Shown here: positions 44,560 through 54,065 of the stretch, piece after piece | How positions within the stretch are numbered: position 1 is the stretch's first letter | Layout of the letters: each line of letters begins with the position of its first letter | NCBI RefSeq assembly: GCF_014196195.1 | Contig: NZ_JACIDF010000004.1 | Location: forward strand, 310,001 to 374,000 | Direction: 5' to 3' | Length of the DNA stretch: 64,000 bases | From: Anoxybacteroides rupiense | GTDB taxonomy: Bacteria > Bacillota > Bacilli > Bacillales > Anoxybacillaceae | Made by a program: the position numbers and the translations under genes | Notes under the pieces: model-generated | The model's database searches: none | What the model was told of the DNA's origin: nothing | Seen by the model: only the letters and a program-made list of their open reading frames with translations

Positions 44560-44860
44560 TTATGCCCCCGCCTACACTCTGTTTAGAGAGGGTGGATCAT
44601 CCATATATCTGGATATAAGCTGCAATAAAGAATTTGGCGGTTTTGCTCATGGACAAGCCTTCTTGATATAGAAGTTCAAGATGTTGGTTCTTTAACGAAC
44701 AGATAATGACCGATTTTGGCGGACAGGCAACAGCCAAAAAATAGACCCCTCGTTTCTTTTTGTAATCCAATGGTGGATATATCACCTAAAATAGACGAAT
44801 GACCCTCTCCCACCCATGATCCGTTAAGAGGCGGGAGACTTCTTGGTGGAGTATGTTAAA
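44560..44860. other. possible decayed IS200/IS605-type remnant
   Basis: No supported gene. Near the right end CTCTCCCACC and GAGGCGGGAGA (about 44814-44838) form a subterminal hairpin, and AGAGGCGGGAGACTTCT (44827-44843) repeats the motif at 19936. This is like the ends of IS605/IS1341-type elements, but no transposase sequence survives. Confidence 0.3.
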
Positions 44861-44975
44861 CATTCCACTCCACACAAGGAAAAGTTAACATTGTCACTCG
44901 TATATTTCTTTTGCTTGTTGAAATCGTTTATAATTGGGAAGGGACAAATTTAAAAATAAAAAGTGCGGTGATTAG

Positions 44976-45584
44976 ATGGAGCAGCATTTACATCATTTTA
45001 TCGAGCAATTCGGCTACATTGGCATTATGGTTGCTTTAGCAGGAGGAGTCATTGGCCTCCCTGTTCCTGATGAAGTACTATTAACATATGTTGGATATAA
45101 CGTTTTTACAGGTGCCATGTCATATCCGGCAGCACTAGGCTGCAGCTTCATCGGTGCGCTCCTCGGCATCTCAGTCAGCTATTACTTAGGTATACGCTTA
45201 GGAACCTCGTTTTTGCACAAATTCGGTCCAAAAATGCATATGTCAGAGAAGAGGATTGAGCAAGCAAAAGTTCTCTTCGCTAAAATGGGACCTTTCCTCT
45301 TATTTATCGGCTATTTTGTTCCCGGGATTCGGCATGTTTCAGCATTTCTGGCCGGAACGAATGAATACCGTTTTAAAAAATTTGCCGCTTACGCTTATAC
45401 AGGCGCTTTTTTTTGGGTATTTACCTTTACCACTTTTGGAAGGATATTAGGGAGAGATTGGAGAAATATACGGCATTATATGGAGCATTACAGCCTCTAC
45501 CTTCTTGGCATCCTCATGATTGGTTTATTGATTGCCGGTTATGTTTACTACCAGCGCATAACAACAAAGGAAAATGCATCATAA
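44976..45584 (+). CDS. DedA-family membrane protein
   Basis: A 202-residue DedA/SNARE-associated protein with five or six membrane segments and the marks GLPVPDEVLLTYVGY and FGPFLLFIGYFVPGIRHVSAF (second read loosely). DedA proteins move or scramble lipid carriers such as undecaprenyl phosphate; which activity applies here is not known. ATG start. Terminator directly after. Confidence 0.88.
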   Translation: MEQHLHHFIEQFGYIGIMVALAGGVIGLPVPDEVLLTYVGYNVFTGAMSYPAALGCSFIGALLGISVSYYLGIRLGTSFLHKFGPKMHMSEKRIEQAKVLFAKMGPFLLFIGYFVPGIRHVSAFLAGTNEYRFKKFAAYAYTGAFFWVFTFTTFGRILGRDWRNIRHYMEHYSLYLLGILMIGLLIAGYVYYQRITTKENAS

Positions 45585-45629
45585 AAGCACAAGGGTATCC
45601 CGCTTAATATTGGGCACCCTTGTGCTTTT
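45583..45629 (+). terminator. terminator after the DedA gene
   Basis: A 14-bp perfect stem AAAAGCACAAGGGT/ACCCTTGTGCTTTT with a 19-base loop. Confidence 0.8.
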
Positions 45630-45665
45630 GGCGTGCTATCGTGAAAATCATCTCAGCAGAATCGC

Positions 45666-45905
45666 TTAAGGCTTCGCTTCTCCTTTTTGAAAGGTGTCGG
45701 TTAAAATCCCCATAAATGTTCCAAATCCAAACATAAACATGGACGATCCCATAATCCCTAAGCTAATAATGGTGAGAAAGAAATCTTTATTGTAATTGTT
45801 TGCAATGAAGCTTAGTAAAAATAGTGCAAATCCAACGATCAACCCTACTGAAGCCATCATTTTACACATTTGTGTAATCGCTTTCCCTTCGTACCGTGTA
45901 TTCAT
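45666..45905 (-). CDS. small two-helix membrane protein
   Basis: A 79-residue protein with two hydrophobic helices (VGLIVGFALFLLSFIA and IISLGIMGSSMFMFGFGTFM) and a charged tail ending KGEAKP. Start placed at the ATG seven to eight bases after AAAGGGG. I do not recognise the family. Confidence 0.6.
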   Translation of the reverse strand: MNTRYEGKAITQMCKMMASVGLIVGFALFLLSFIANNYNKDFFLTIISLGIMGSSMFMFGFGTFMGILTDTFQKGEAKP

Positions 45906-46087
45906 ATTTATCATCCCCTTTCTTTAAGGATAATATTTTTGTCACAAAATTGCAACATTTCTAACAACTATTTTATACCATTTTCGTTTATAATTATTTT
46001 TTACCTCATTGAACAACATTTACACCACAACAAATACGCTGTACATCATAAACTAACAATAGCTCCTCGATGAAGGAGGCATGCACA

Positions 46088-46351
46088 TTGAACACAATGG
46101 ATTATGATAAAGCGTTATACTACACCCACCGTTCCGAATGGGATCATCTGCTTATTTTAATGGTACGTACACAAGATGATTTGCTTTCCAAAAAAATTGA
46201 ACATTTTCTTCATGCTTATAATTTTGAGTATGATTATTCTGTCATTCAGCGACGACTCACCTCCTTGCTGCGATACATTGACCATGCTTTAGAGATGAGC
46301 GAGAGGGAGTACGATATTGGAGATGAGCCATATATACATTATTCTCCATAA
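46088..46351 (+). CDS. yhdB: YhdB-like small protein
   Basis: An 87-residue soluble protein of unknown function. The N-terminus MDYDKALYYTHRSEWDHLLILM and HFLHAYNFEYDYS (read in parts) resemble B. subtilis YhdB as I recall it, and the neighbours (yhdA, yhcY, yhcZ) agree with that gene order. The start is TTG eight bases after AAGGAGG. Single gene with terminator. Confidence 0.75.
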   Translation: MNTMDYDKALYYTHRSEWDHLLILMVRTQDDLLSKKIEHFLHAYNFEYDYSVIQRRLTSLLRYIDHALEMSEREYDIGDEPYIHYSP

Positions 46352-46352
46352 A

Positions 46353-46380
46353 AACAAGGAAGGGATTTCCCTTCCTTGTT
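46353..46380 (+). terminator. terminator after yhdB
   Basis: A 13-bp perfect stem AACAAGGAAGGGA/TCCCTTCCTTGTT with a 2-base loop; no strong T tract beyond the stem. Confidence 0.65.
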
Positions 46381-46412
46381 AGCATGTTTTATACCAGATA
46401 AAATTACTCGAT

Positions 46413-46532
46413 TTACCGCGCATTTTTGATAAAAAGTTTGCGGCCAAACATGCCGCTTTTAATTTTATTGATCGTTTTATAAAGCGGTGTTGTTTCATCA
46501 AAAACGGCCCACACTCCATATTGATGCAAATC
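46413..46532 (-). pseudogene. 39-codon C-terminal gene fragment
   Basis: The minus strand encodes YGVWAVFDETTPLYKTINKI and a basic tail ending in FIKNAR before TAA. It looks like real protein sequence, but an in-frame TAG directly precedes it and there is no ATG or ribosome site; TTG would be the only start. Probably the surviving end of a lost gene. Family unknown. Confidence 0.45.
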
Positions 46533-46553
46533 CTAGTGTGTGAAGTTCCCTCT

Positions 46554-47768
46554 CTAAATAGACAGATGATGCTCTTTTTTTACTGGAGAGGAAAACTTTA
46601 TCACAGCCAAAGTAGAAATGATTAATAAGATGCTTAATATGGCATACGGAAACAAAATATGCTGAGCCGCAACAGCGCCTGTAAACACACTTAACAATAG
46701 AGTCCGGATCATAAATCCTAAAGCGCGGAACAAACTGTCCACTCGACCCATTTTATCATTGGGGATGCTTTCCATCATCAATGAACTGCGCGCTACTCTT
46801 GCCCCCGCATTGGCAAATGCCGTAAGAACCACAAGTACATAAAAGATCGCCGTCTGTTGACATAAAAGAAACATCGTGATACTAACTGCATAAATACCGA
46901 CGCTTAAAGCGACACTTCTTTCTATCGCCATGCGTTTCAATAAAATAGGAGTCACCAGTCCAGCTATAGCGGCTCCAATTCCATACACCATACTTTGGAT
47001 GCCATATACGGAACTGCCTTGCTTCAGCACATCGGCAATATAAATGGGATGAAGATAATTGGTCATCATGACTCCAATAAACGGCATAAATGAAGCGAGA
47101 AGGAACCAAAATAACGATGGTCTCTCCTTCATGTAGCGATATGCTTCGAGCATCTTTTCGCGGAACAATGATTGATCCTTGCTCTCAACAAAAGAACGTT
47201 TGTACGGAATCAGCCATATGCACAAAAAGGCCAGTACATAGGTCAGTGCATCAAGCGATAAAATCCATGAAAATGGAATGTGGTCAATCATTACGCTTGC
47301 CGCTCCTCCAGATATGACCGTCGCCAACTGACCTTGAATTTCCATCATTCCATTTAACTGTTTATATTGCTCCTTAACAAATAATTCTTGATTGAAAGCA
47401 AACAAGGTTGGATAAATAAGAAAATAATAAAGGGAGCCACTTGCAAACAAAACGGCTAAATGCCAAACTTTATATTCTCCTGCTCTTCCAAGCAAAGCAA
47501 AGAGTAACGAGATGGAAAATCCTATTACCTCCCCAGCAAGCAATATTTTCTTCCGAGAAAAACGGTCGATCCACATCCCGATATATGGCGTCAACAAAAA
47601 CATCATGATCGTTATCGCAGTTGTCATATATCCGAACGCCGTTTCGCCGCCGCTTTTTTGAACGAAAAGCCAAGGAATAGCTGTCATCGTAATCCCTGTT
47701 CCAATAGATGAAAAGGTATTGGCTAGTAACAAATAGTGCAATCGGCGATCCCGATAGAGGCTATTCAT
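46554..47768 (-). CDS. MFS exporter
   Basis: A 404-residue major-facilitator protein with about 12 membrane segments and the loop motif GMWIDRFSRKKILLAGE after helix 2. It belongs to the MFS_3 (EntS/YfiS-like) group of drug or siderophore exporters; substrate unknown. Its ATG overlaps the yhdA stop by eight bases, so it is co-translated with the azoreductase, suggesting a shared detoxification role. Confidence 0.85.
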   Translation of the reverse strand: MNSLYRDRRLHYLLLANTFSSIGTGITMTAIPWLFVQKSGGETAFGYMTTAITIMMFLLTPYIGMWIDRFSRKKILLAGEVIGFSISLLFALLGRAGEYKVWHLAVLFASGSLYYFLIYPTLFAFNQELFVKEQYKQLNGMMEIQGQLATVISGGAASVMIDHIPFSWILSLDALTYVLAFLCIWLIPYKRSFVESKDQSLFREKMLEAYRYMKERPSLFWFLLASFMPFIGVMMTNYLHPIYIADVLKQGSSVYGIQSMVYGIGAAIAGLVTPILLKRMAIERSVALSVGIYAVSITMFLLCQQTAIFYVLVVLTAFANAGARVARSSLMMESIPNDKMGRVDSLFRALGFMIRTLLLSVFTGAVAAQHILFPYAILSILLIISTLAVIKFSSPVKKEHHLSI

Positions 47769-48291
47769 GATCTATCTTTAGCCATTTGGAGGCCTTCATA
47801 TAACGAGTCAGAGTCGCTATAATCACATCAACCTGTTCCGCTGCTGTGGCTGTCAAACTTTTCTCTGCAAAGCTTACCGGATCCAGCACAAGCTGATTAG
47901 GAATTACATTGGCATATACACCACGCATAACCGTTCGCATGTTATTGAGAGCATTTATGCCTCCTTTTCCTCCTCCACCAACAGCAATTAATGCAACTGG
48001 TTTATGCTCAAATTCGTTTTTTCCTAAGAAATCAAGCGCATTTTTTAGAGCCCCGCTCATCGCACTATGATACTCCGGAGAACAAAGAACAACACCATCA
48101 GCTTGTTGAACGAGCTGACGCAGGCGAATAACAGCCGGTAACAGATTTTGGCTTTCTTCCCCGTTGTATAGCGGCAATGCGGGCTTGCTTAAATCAATTA
48201 GCTCAGCTCCATAATTCTTCGCAATATATTCTGCAACGATTCCAGTTCTCCCCATTTGACGCGGACTTCCATTGATTACTACTAGTTTCAT
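47761..48291 (-). CDS. yhdA: NADPH-dependent FMN reductase/azoreductase (YhdA)
   Basis: A 176-residue flavodoxin-like reductase. FMN-phosphate loop NGSPRQMGRTGIVAEYIA near residue 8, SPEYHSAMSGALKNALDFL and VGGGGKGGINALNNMRTVM (family signature). It matches B. subtilis YhdA, which reduces azo dyes, quinones and Fe3+. Start is the second ATG, eight bases after GGAG. Upstream of the MFS gene in an overlapping pair. Confidence 0.92.
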   Translation of the reverse strand: MKLVVINGSPRQMGRTGIVAEYIAKNYGAELIDLSKPALPLYNGEESQNLLPAVIRLRQLVQQADGVVLCSPEYHSAMSGALKNALDFLGKNEFEHKPVALIAVGGGGKGGINALNNMRTVMRGVYANVIPNQLVLDPVSFAEKSLTATAAEQVDVIIATLTRYMKASKWLKIDHE

Positions 48292-48404
48292 GCTCATCTC
48301 TCCTTATGATTTTTCCTATTTTTAATATAAGCTACATAAATGATCGCTAACTCCTTCAATAAACTGATTTTCTTTTACGAAAATGGACGGAAAGGACACT
48401 ACAA

Positions 48405-49037
48405 CTAAAGTCCGAGATGTTTGACAGCGTACAAAGCGGCTTGCGTGCGATCAGCAAGTCCTAGTTTTGCCAAAATATTTGATACATGTGTCTTGACTGT
48501 TTTTTCTGTAATCATTAAAGAGGCGGCAATTTCTTTATTACTTTTTCCTTTCGCAATTTCAGCCAATACTTCTTTTTCGCGCTTCGTCAGTTCCTCTATC
48601 TTATTTGCTGGCTCTTGATAATGCAAATGATTCATAACATGCGGAATCACTTTAGTGTGGAGTTCGCTTTCTCCTCTATGTATAGAACGGATAACAGCAA
48701 CGAGATGATCAGGCTCAATATCCTTTAATTGATAACCAGATGCGCCAGCACGAATAGCTGGAATCACATGGTCTTGATCAGCAAAGCTTGTTAAAATGAG
48801 AATCTTCGTCTTTGGAGATCGTTCCTTCATTTTCTTCGTCGCTTCAATTCCATCCATGACCGGCATAACAAGATCCATGATAACAAGATCTGGCTGATGC
48901 TCCATAACAAGTTGAACGGCTTCCGCGCCATTTGCCGCCTCTCCAACAACCTCAATGTCTTTTTGAGTTTTTAAAAAAAACACTAACCCTCTTCGTACGA
49001 TATGATGATCATCGACAATTAACACTTTTATACTCAC
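48405..49037 (-). CDS. yhcZ: NarL-type response regulator YhcZ
   Basis: A 210-residue two-component regulator: receiver domain (acidic pair in IVDDHHIV, phospho-Asp in LVIMDLVMP about residue 54, Lys in GYQLKD) and a LuxR-type helix-turn-helix (LTKREKEVLAEIAKGKSNKEIA, read in parts). Partner kinase directly upstream with a four-base overlap. The regulon is not known; the adjacent yhdA-MFS unit is a candidate target. Confidence 0.92.
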   Translation of the reverse strand: MSIKVLIVDDHHIVRRGLVFFLKTQKDIEVVGEAANGAEAVQLVMEHQPDLVIMDLVMPVMDGIEATKKMKERSPKTKILILTSFADQDHVIPAIRAGASGYQLKDIEPDHLVAVIRSIHRGESELHTKVIPHVMNHLHYQEPANKIEELTKREKEVLAEIAKGKSNKEIAASLMITEKTVKTHVSNILAKLGLADRTQAALYAVKHLGL

Positions 49038-50170
49038 AATTTCCCCTCCTTCTTTAGTGGGATCGATAATTCAATTGCTGTTCCCTTTCCAATGGAGCTT
49101 TTCATACTAAAAACGCCGTTTACTGCTTCTACCCGTTCTTTCATGCTCTTCAATCCCAGCGATAACGTTTCTGCTCCTGTATAATGAAATCCGCACCCTT
49201 TATCGCTAATTTTTACAGCCACGCGTTCGTTTTGCACGGACAGCATGATCTCCACTTCGGAAACACCAGCATGCTTTTTACAGTTATTTAACGCTTCTTG
49301 TCCGACCCGCCATAAGCATTGTTCGATTTCATTGGGTAAATCAAGCACTCCTTCAATATCAAGCTTTACATTTAATCCAAGCATTTTGCTATAGTTCATC
49401 AATGCGCTGGCAACACCATTTTCTAAACCTTGGGGACGAAGCTGCCAAATTAAGGCTCGCATTTCATGAAGCGCCTCTTGTGCTAATGTTTGCATATGCT
49501 CTAGCGCTTCTTTTATGTTTTCTTCTGTCGCTATTTCCTTGGCACCGCTCGCTGTCAGCAGCAATGAAAACAGCAATTGGCTGACCGAGTCATGCAAATC
49601 GCGCGCCAGTCGATTTCGCTCCGCAAGCAAGGCAAGCTTTTGTTCATTTTCCACAAGCTTTATACGTTTAATAGCCGTTCCGATCTGATAAGCAACTGAC
49701 TCTAAAAGAGCTAGTTCCTCTTTGGAAAAACGCTGTTTATGAGGAGAAGCAACATTTAAAATCCCAAACTGCTCGTCTCCGGCACGCAAAGGAACGGTCG
49801 CATGATGAGTAATTCCGTTTGTTTCTCCTCGATTTTTTACTATCGCTTCTTTTAGCCGTTTGCACTCGATAATATTGACGGCGTTTTTCAGTCTGCCATC
49901 CTGATAACGTTCTAAACACCAGCATATCCCTTCACACATCGGTTTTTTATTTTCTCTCATTAAAGCAGGCGGCAATTCATAATCAGCCATTAAAGTATAG
50001 GTTCCATCTTCTTCAACCAAAAAAATCCATCCGCATTCCAGTCCTGTAACATCGATTAGTTGTCTTAACACCGTCGGCAGCATTTCTTGCAAATCATTGG
50101 CCTCATTTAATGTTTCAGCGATCGTTTTCATCGTCTGCAATGCTTGAACACGCTTCATCTCTTTTACCAT
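49034..50170 (-). CDS. yhcY: GAF-domain sensor histidine kinase YhcY
   Basis: A 378-residue cytoplasmic kinase without membrane segments: an N-terminal GAF domain (about 10-175), then HisKA_3 with RNRLARDLHDSVSQLLFSL (phospho-His about residue 197) and an HATPase domain with GCGFHY. The GAF part contains several Cys (LECGWIF, MCEGICWCLE, IECKRL), which might bind a cofactor or sense redox state. AAGGAAG precedes the ATG. Pairs with YhcZ. Confidence 0.9.
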   Translation of the reverse strand: MVKEMKRVQALQTMKTIAETLNEANDLQEMLPTVLRQLIDVTGLECGWIFLVEEDGTYTLMADYELPPALMRENKKPMCEGICWCLERYQDGRLKNAVNIIECKRLKEAIVKNRGETNGITHHATVPLRAGDEQFGILNVASPHKQRFSKEELALLESVAYQIGTAIKRIKLVENEQKLALLAERNRLARDLHDSVSQLLFSLLLTASGAKEIATEENIKEALEHMQTLAQEALHEMRALIWQLRPQGLENGVASALMNYSKMLGLNVKLDIEGVLDLPNEIEQCLWRVGQEALNNCKKHAGVSEVEIMLSVQNERVAVKISDKGCGFHYTGAETLSLGLKSMKERVEAVNGVFSMKSSIGKGTAIELSIPLKKEGKL

Positions 50171-50617
50171 TTTCTTCCTTCTTTCTGTTAGGATTCAAGC
50201 TTCCTCTTATGAATCTCCTGATAACCATTCGCCAAAAGTGAATCCACGCAACGAACGATCAATGACTGGTGGAAAATGAGCTTGCCTTCGTTCATATATT
50301 CGTGTGACCAAGCTTGAACCATGCTGCCTTCGATGCAAACGTGTGAAATAGCTCATTGTTTTGGTTTAATCGTTGAAAACAAAAATAATATTTATCATTA
50401 AAATCCCCATGCTAAAAGATGCGATTCCAGCTGCTATAAAAAAAGACAATGCCGAAATAGGCATTGGCACAGACTGTTGGACAAACGCTTTCAAGACAGT
50501 CTGAGATGGAAGAAAAAGAACTCAATAGAGGCTTAAAATGATTGTAGACAAAGTCAAAATTGACTTTGTCTACAATCTGAAAGCATGCCGCAATAGGGAT
50601 GGTCCTTTCCTTACCCG
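50171..50617. other. intergenic stretch with hairpin and palindrome copy B
   Basis: No gene. AATGCC/GGCATT hairpin at about 50449-50466 and dispersed palindrome copy B at 50541. The promoter of yhcY is expected at the left end but was not resolved. Confidence 0.45.
50541..50576. repeat. dispersed palindrome, copy B
   Basis: 36 bp with a 17-bp stem (half-site ATTGTAGACAAAGTCAA) and a 2-base centre. On the minus strand it is followed by CATTTTAAGCCTC. It lies 41 bases after the stop of the SDR gene. Confidence 0.85.
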
Positions 50618-51340
50618 CTAAACAACTGGATATGTCTGTATAAACGGATGAAGCACAATCTCATCAATAAGCATATGCTTAGGAGCGCTAGCCATGTAAA
50701 TCACGGCATTGGCCACATCACGCGCCTGTAGCCATTTTTGCTTTTCCGGTGCTCCTTGCACCGAATTCGCAAAATATGTATCCACCATTCCCGGGTTGAT
50801 CGTACCAACGCGAATGCCATATTCTCTCGCTTCCTGTGCAAGCGAACCAGAAAAACCTTGTACCGCATATTTTGTCGCCGTATAAGCCGCTCCATTAGGG
50901 ATCGTATAGCGCCCCACATCCGAAGAAATAGTAATAATCGTTCCTGTTCTCCGCTCTTTCATATGAGGAAGGACCGCTTTTGTTCCAATAAATACGCCTT
51001 GGACATTGACTTCAAAAATCTTTTTCCATTCTTCGAGCGTTGTTTCCTCTATTGGCTTAAAAAATCCGATTCCTGCGTTATTAACTAGGATATCAATTTG
51101 TCCAAACTGCTTCAGCGTTTGGGCAACCAATTCACTCATTTGCTGTTCATTTGCTACATCAGCTTGAAATGTTTCCACAAATGGCGCTCCCTGCTCCTTC
51201 AGTTCCTTTCCTGTCTGATGAATCGTCTCTGAGCTTCCAACGAGCGCCAGTTTTGCCCCATGCTGAGCCAGTTGAAAAGCAATTTCCTTTCCGATTCCGC
51301 GTGAAGCACCTGTGACAATCGCTACTTGATCTTTTAACAC
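50618..51340 (-). CDS. short-chain dehydrogenase/reductase
   Basis: A 240-residue Rossmann oxidoreductase: NAD(P) loop TGASRGIG near residue 10, NNAG, catalytic Ser in TISSDVG and YTATKYA as the Tyr-x-x-x-Lys pair. Similar to FabG-like 3-ketoacyl reductases but substrate unknown. I favour the GTG start nine bases after AAAGG; an ATG three codons earlier abuts that site. Downstream of pgcA on the same strand. Confidence 0.85.
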   Translation of the reverse strand: MLKDQVAIVTGASRGIGKEIAFQLAQHGAKLALVGSSETIHQTGKELKEQGAPFVETFQADVANEQQMSELVAQTLKQFGQIDILVNNAGIGFFKPIEETTLEEWKKIFEVNVQGVFIGTKAVLPHMKERRTGTIITISSDVGRYTIPNGAAYTATKYAVQGFSGSLAQEAREYGIRVGTINPGMVDTYFANSVQGAPEKQKWLQARDVANAVIYMASAPKHMLIDEIVLHPFIQTYPVV

Positions 51341-51395
51341 GGTCAACATCCTTTCTGCTGCTATATCCTTTTTTTAAACATACGAGACTTCATGC

Positions 51396-53144
51396 TTAGC
51401 GGTTAGCGGATTCATTTAAATAAGCATGCACCTGTTTCATAACAGCTTCAGACAATTCGTGTAAACGCTGTTCACTATCATCCATCGAACGGCCTTTCAC
51501 TCCAAAATAAACTTTGGCTTTTGGCTCAGTTCCTGACGGGCGCAAGCAAAACCAAGATCCATCCTCCAGATAGTATTTTAACACATTAGATTTAGGCAGC
51601 GTAATGGCCGTGACCTCTCCGGTTGCTGTTTCTACGCGCTCACGGGCTTCATAGTCTTCGATCATCACAATTTTCTTTCCAGCGACCTCCGTTGGCTGAT
51701 GCTGTCGGAAAGAAGCCAACAGAGCTTGAATTTGCTCCGCCCCTTCTTTTCCTTTCAATGTGAGCGATTCCAATCCTTCGCGATAATATCCATACTGCTC
51801 AAATAACTGCATTAAAGCATCATATAAAGACAGCCCTTGCTTTTTATAGAAGGCGCATACTTCAACTGCCAATGCAGCTGCTTGAATCGCGTCTTTATCG
51901 CGCGCGAAATCGCCAATTAAGTAACCGTAGCTTTCCTCATAGCCAAACAGAAAAACATATTGCTTTGTCCGTTCATACTCTTTAATTTTTTCCCCAATAA
52001 ATTTAAAGCCTGTTAACGTATCGACTGTTTCGATTCCAAATGATGCAGCAATATCGCGGCCAAATTCCGATGTCACAATCGTTTTTAAAGCGACTCCGTT
52101 TTCAGGAAGGATTCCTTTTTTCTTTTTTTGCGACAAAATATAATGAAGCAGTAAACCGCCTGTTTGATTTCCTGTTAATACAACATATTCACCCGTTTCG
52201 TTTTTTACGGCAATCCCAAGCCGATCCGCATCTGGGTCTGTAGCGATGAGCAAATCTGCTTCCATCTCTTTCCCGAGTTGAATGGCCCGTTCAAATGCTG
52301 CATGCTCCTCTGGGTTTGGAGAAGAAACAGTTGAAAAATTCGGATCGGGAAGCTCCTGCTCTTTTACCACAGCAACGTGCTTATAACCAAACGCTTCAAG
52401 AGCGCGGCGCAACGGCTTATTAGCTGTGCCGTGAAGCGGCGTAAAGACCACTTTCACATCAATTTCTTTAGGAAGCTCTGGATTAAGGGAAATTGTCTTT
52501 ATCTGATCGATATAGGCTTGATCGATCTCTTCTCCAATGATTTGAATAAGTCCTTTTTCTTTTAATACTGCTTCTTCTTCCACATGGAGAGCTAATTCAT
52601 TTTCCACTTTATTCACATAATGAATCACTTGATCAGCGGCATCGGGCGGAAGCTGTCCACCATCAGGGCCATATACCTTATACCCATTGTATTCTGGCGG
52701 GTTATGGCTTGCAGTAATCACAATGCCTGAAAATGCCTTTAAATAGCGCACGGCAAATGAAAGCTCTGGTGTCGGACGGAGCTCATTGAATACGTATGTT
52801 TGAATTCCATGTGTAGCCAAAGTTCGCGCCGCTTGCATCGCAAATTCTGGCGATTTATGCCGAGAATCGTAAGCGATAACAACCCCTCTTTTTTTCGCTT
52901 CTTCTCCGAACGACTCTATGTATCTTGCTAACCCTTCAGATGCTTTACGAACTGTATATATGTTCATACGGTTAACCCCTGGGCCAATTTCTCCGCGCAT
53001 CCCGCCCGTGCCAAATTCCAAATTTTTATAAAAGCAATCCTCCAGCCATTTCTCATCCCTGCTTTTTTGCTGAAGTTCCTGCTTTATCTCTTTTTCTAAA
53101 TGCTCATAAGTCATCCATTGCTCATACTTGCTTTTCCAGTTCAT
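51396..53144 (-). CDS. pgcA: alpha-phosphoglucomutase
   Basis: A 582-residue phosphohexomutase interconverting glucose 1-phosphate and glucose 6-phosphate, needed for UDP-glucose and wall polymer synthesis. The phosphoserine loop is [14 protein letters not shown] (about residue 145), the metal loop is [10 protein letters not shown] (about 300), and [10 protein letters not shown] binds phosphate near the end. Length and sequence match B. subtilis PgcA (YhxB). Start at the second ATG, nine bases after GGAGG. Confidence 0.93.
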   Translation of the reverse strand: MNWKSKYEQWMTYEHLEKEIKQELQQKSRDEKWLEDCFYKNLEFGTGGMRGEIGPGVNRMNIYTVRKASEGLARYIESFGEEAKKRGVVIAYDSRHKSPEFAMQAARTLATHGIQTYVFNELRPTPELSFAVRYLKAFSGIVITASHNPPEYNGYKVYGPDGGQLPPDAADQVIHYVNKVENELALHVEEEAVLKEKGLIQIIGEEIDQAYIDQIKTISLNPELPKEIDVKVVFTPLHGTANKPLRRALEAFGYKHVAVVKEQELPDPNFSTVSSPNPEEHAAFERAIQLGKEMEADLLIATDPDADRLGIAVKNETGEYVVLTGNQTGGLLLHYILSQKKKKGILPENGVALKTIVTSEFGRDIAASFGIETVDTLTGFKFIGEKIKEYERTKQYVFLFGYEESYGYLIGDFARDKDAIQAAALAVEVCAFYKKQGLSLYDALMQLFEQYGYYREGLESLTLKGKEGAEQIQALLASFRQHQPTEVAGKKIVMIEDYEARERVETATGEVTAITLPKSNVLKYYLEDGSWFCLRPSGTEPKAKVYFGVKGRSMDDSEQRLHELSEAVMKQVHAYLNESANR

Positions 53145-53239
53145 TGCCATATCCCTCCCTGCAAAATTCCCTTACTTTTGTATTCGTCACCATCATACGA
53201 TATTCCTGTTCTAAAAAAAAGCAAATGTTTATTTAGCAC

Positions 53240-53274
53240 AAAAAGGATGCCCCTTGATTAGAGGCATCCTTTTT
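53240..53274 (-). terminator. terminator of yhcV
   Basis: A 12-bp stem AAAAAGGATGCC/GGCATCCTTTTT with an 11-base loop, ending next to the yhcV stop. Confidence 0.85.
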
Positions 53275-53275
53275 G

Positions 53276-53716
53276 TTATTCTTGTGGCTGGGAAGGCTCA
53301 GAAATATTGGTAAGGGCTTGTTCTGCAGCATTGTCATACTGCTGATTAGTAGCAATATCCCCTAGAGCCACAATCCCGCGAAGCTGGTTGTTTTCAACAA
53401 TCGGCAAACGGCGAATTTGATGCTGAGCCATCACATTTGCGGCTTCTCCCACGCTCATATTTGGCGTTCCTGTCACAAGGTTCGTTGACATTACTTGGGA
53501 CACCGGAATGGAAGCGCCTTTTCCATCTGCCGTTGTACGCAATGTAATATCACGGTCTGTAATGATTCCTCTTACTTGACCGTTTTCTACAACCGGAAGA
53601 GCGCCAACATTTTTCTGGCTCATAAGCTCGGCGGCTTCTTGAACCGTTTGATTCGGAGAAACTGTCGCTACATTTTTTGTCATAATGCCTTCAACAGTGT
53701 TGTTATTCAATGTCAT
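53276..53716 (-). CDS. yhcV: twin CBS-domain protein YhcV
   Basis: A 146-residue protein made almost entirely of two CBS motifs (NVGALPVVENGQVRGIITDRD and IRRLPIVENNQLRGIVALGD, read in parts), which bind adenine nucleotides or similar ligands. It matches B. subtilis YhcV. The ATG is three bases after GGAG; a TTG two codons later is an alternative start. Target protein unknown. Confidence 0.88.
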   Translation of the reverse strand: MTLNNNTVEGIMTKNVATVSPNQTVQEAAELMSQKNVGALPVVENGQVRGIITDRDITLRTTADGKGASIPVSQVMSTNLVTGTPNMSVGEAANVMAQHQIRRLPIVENNQLRGIVALGDIATNQQYDNAAEQALTNISEPSQPQE

Positions 53717-54026
53717 CCTCTCCTTTCATCGATTATTGTCACCACTTTGTTCGGATATATAGATAGAAAATAATGTTTGCACACGTATGCTCATGATCCA
53801 ATAAACACCAATGAAAAAACTGAATCCCTCGGTTTTTTGTCGCGAACTAAGCATGATTATAGGATATCGTTCTTGAACAACGAATGCTTTGCCAACAAAT
53901 GAATTTGCCGCTGGCGTTCTTGTTTAGGGAAAAGCCAGAAAGGGTTGTGCTTAGCCATTTCACATGTTAATAATGGATCATCAACATTTTTAATGTTTGC
54001 ATATTTTTATCTCGTCATCGTCAAAA
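53717..54026. other. intergenic stretch, nothing recognised
   Basis: AT-rich sequence between yhcV and the oligo-1,6-glucosidase terminator; no frame, RNA or operator stood out. Confidence 0.4.
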
Positions 54027-54028
54027 TA

Positions 54029-54061
54029 AAAACGGGCGCTGTACATCAGGCCGCCCGTTTT
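54029..54061 (-). terminator. terminator of malL
   Basis: A 10-bp stem AAAACGGGCG/CGCCCGTTTT with a 13-base loop, four bases after the malL stop. Confidence 0.85.
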
Positions 54062-54065
54062 CCTT

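Noticed and set aside
44597-44785. 62-codon minus-strand frame in the gap before the DedA gene
   Set aside because: No ribosome site and no recognisable domain; treated as part of a possible decayed IS region.
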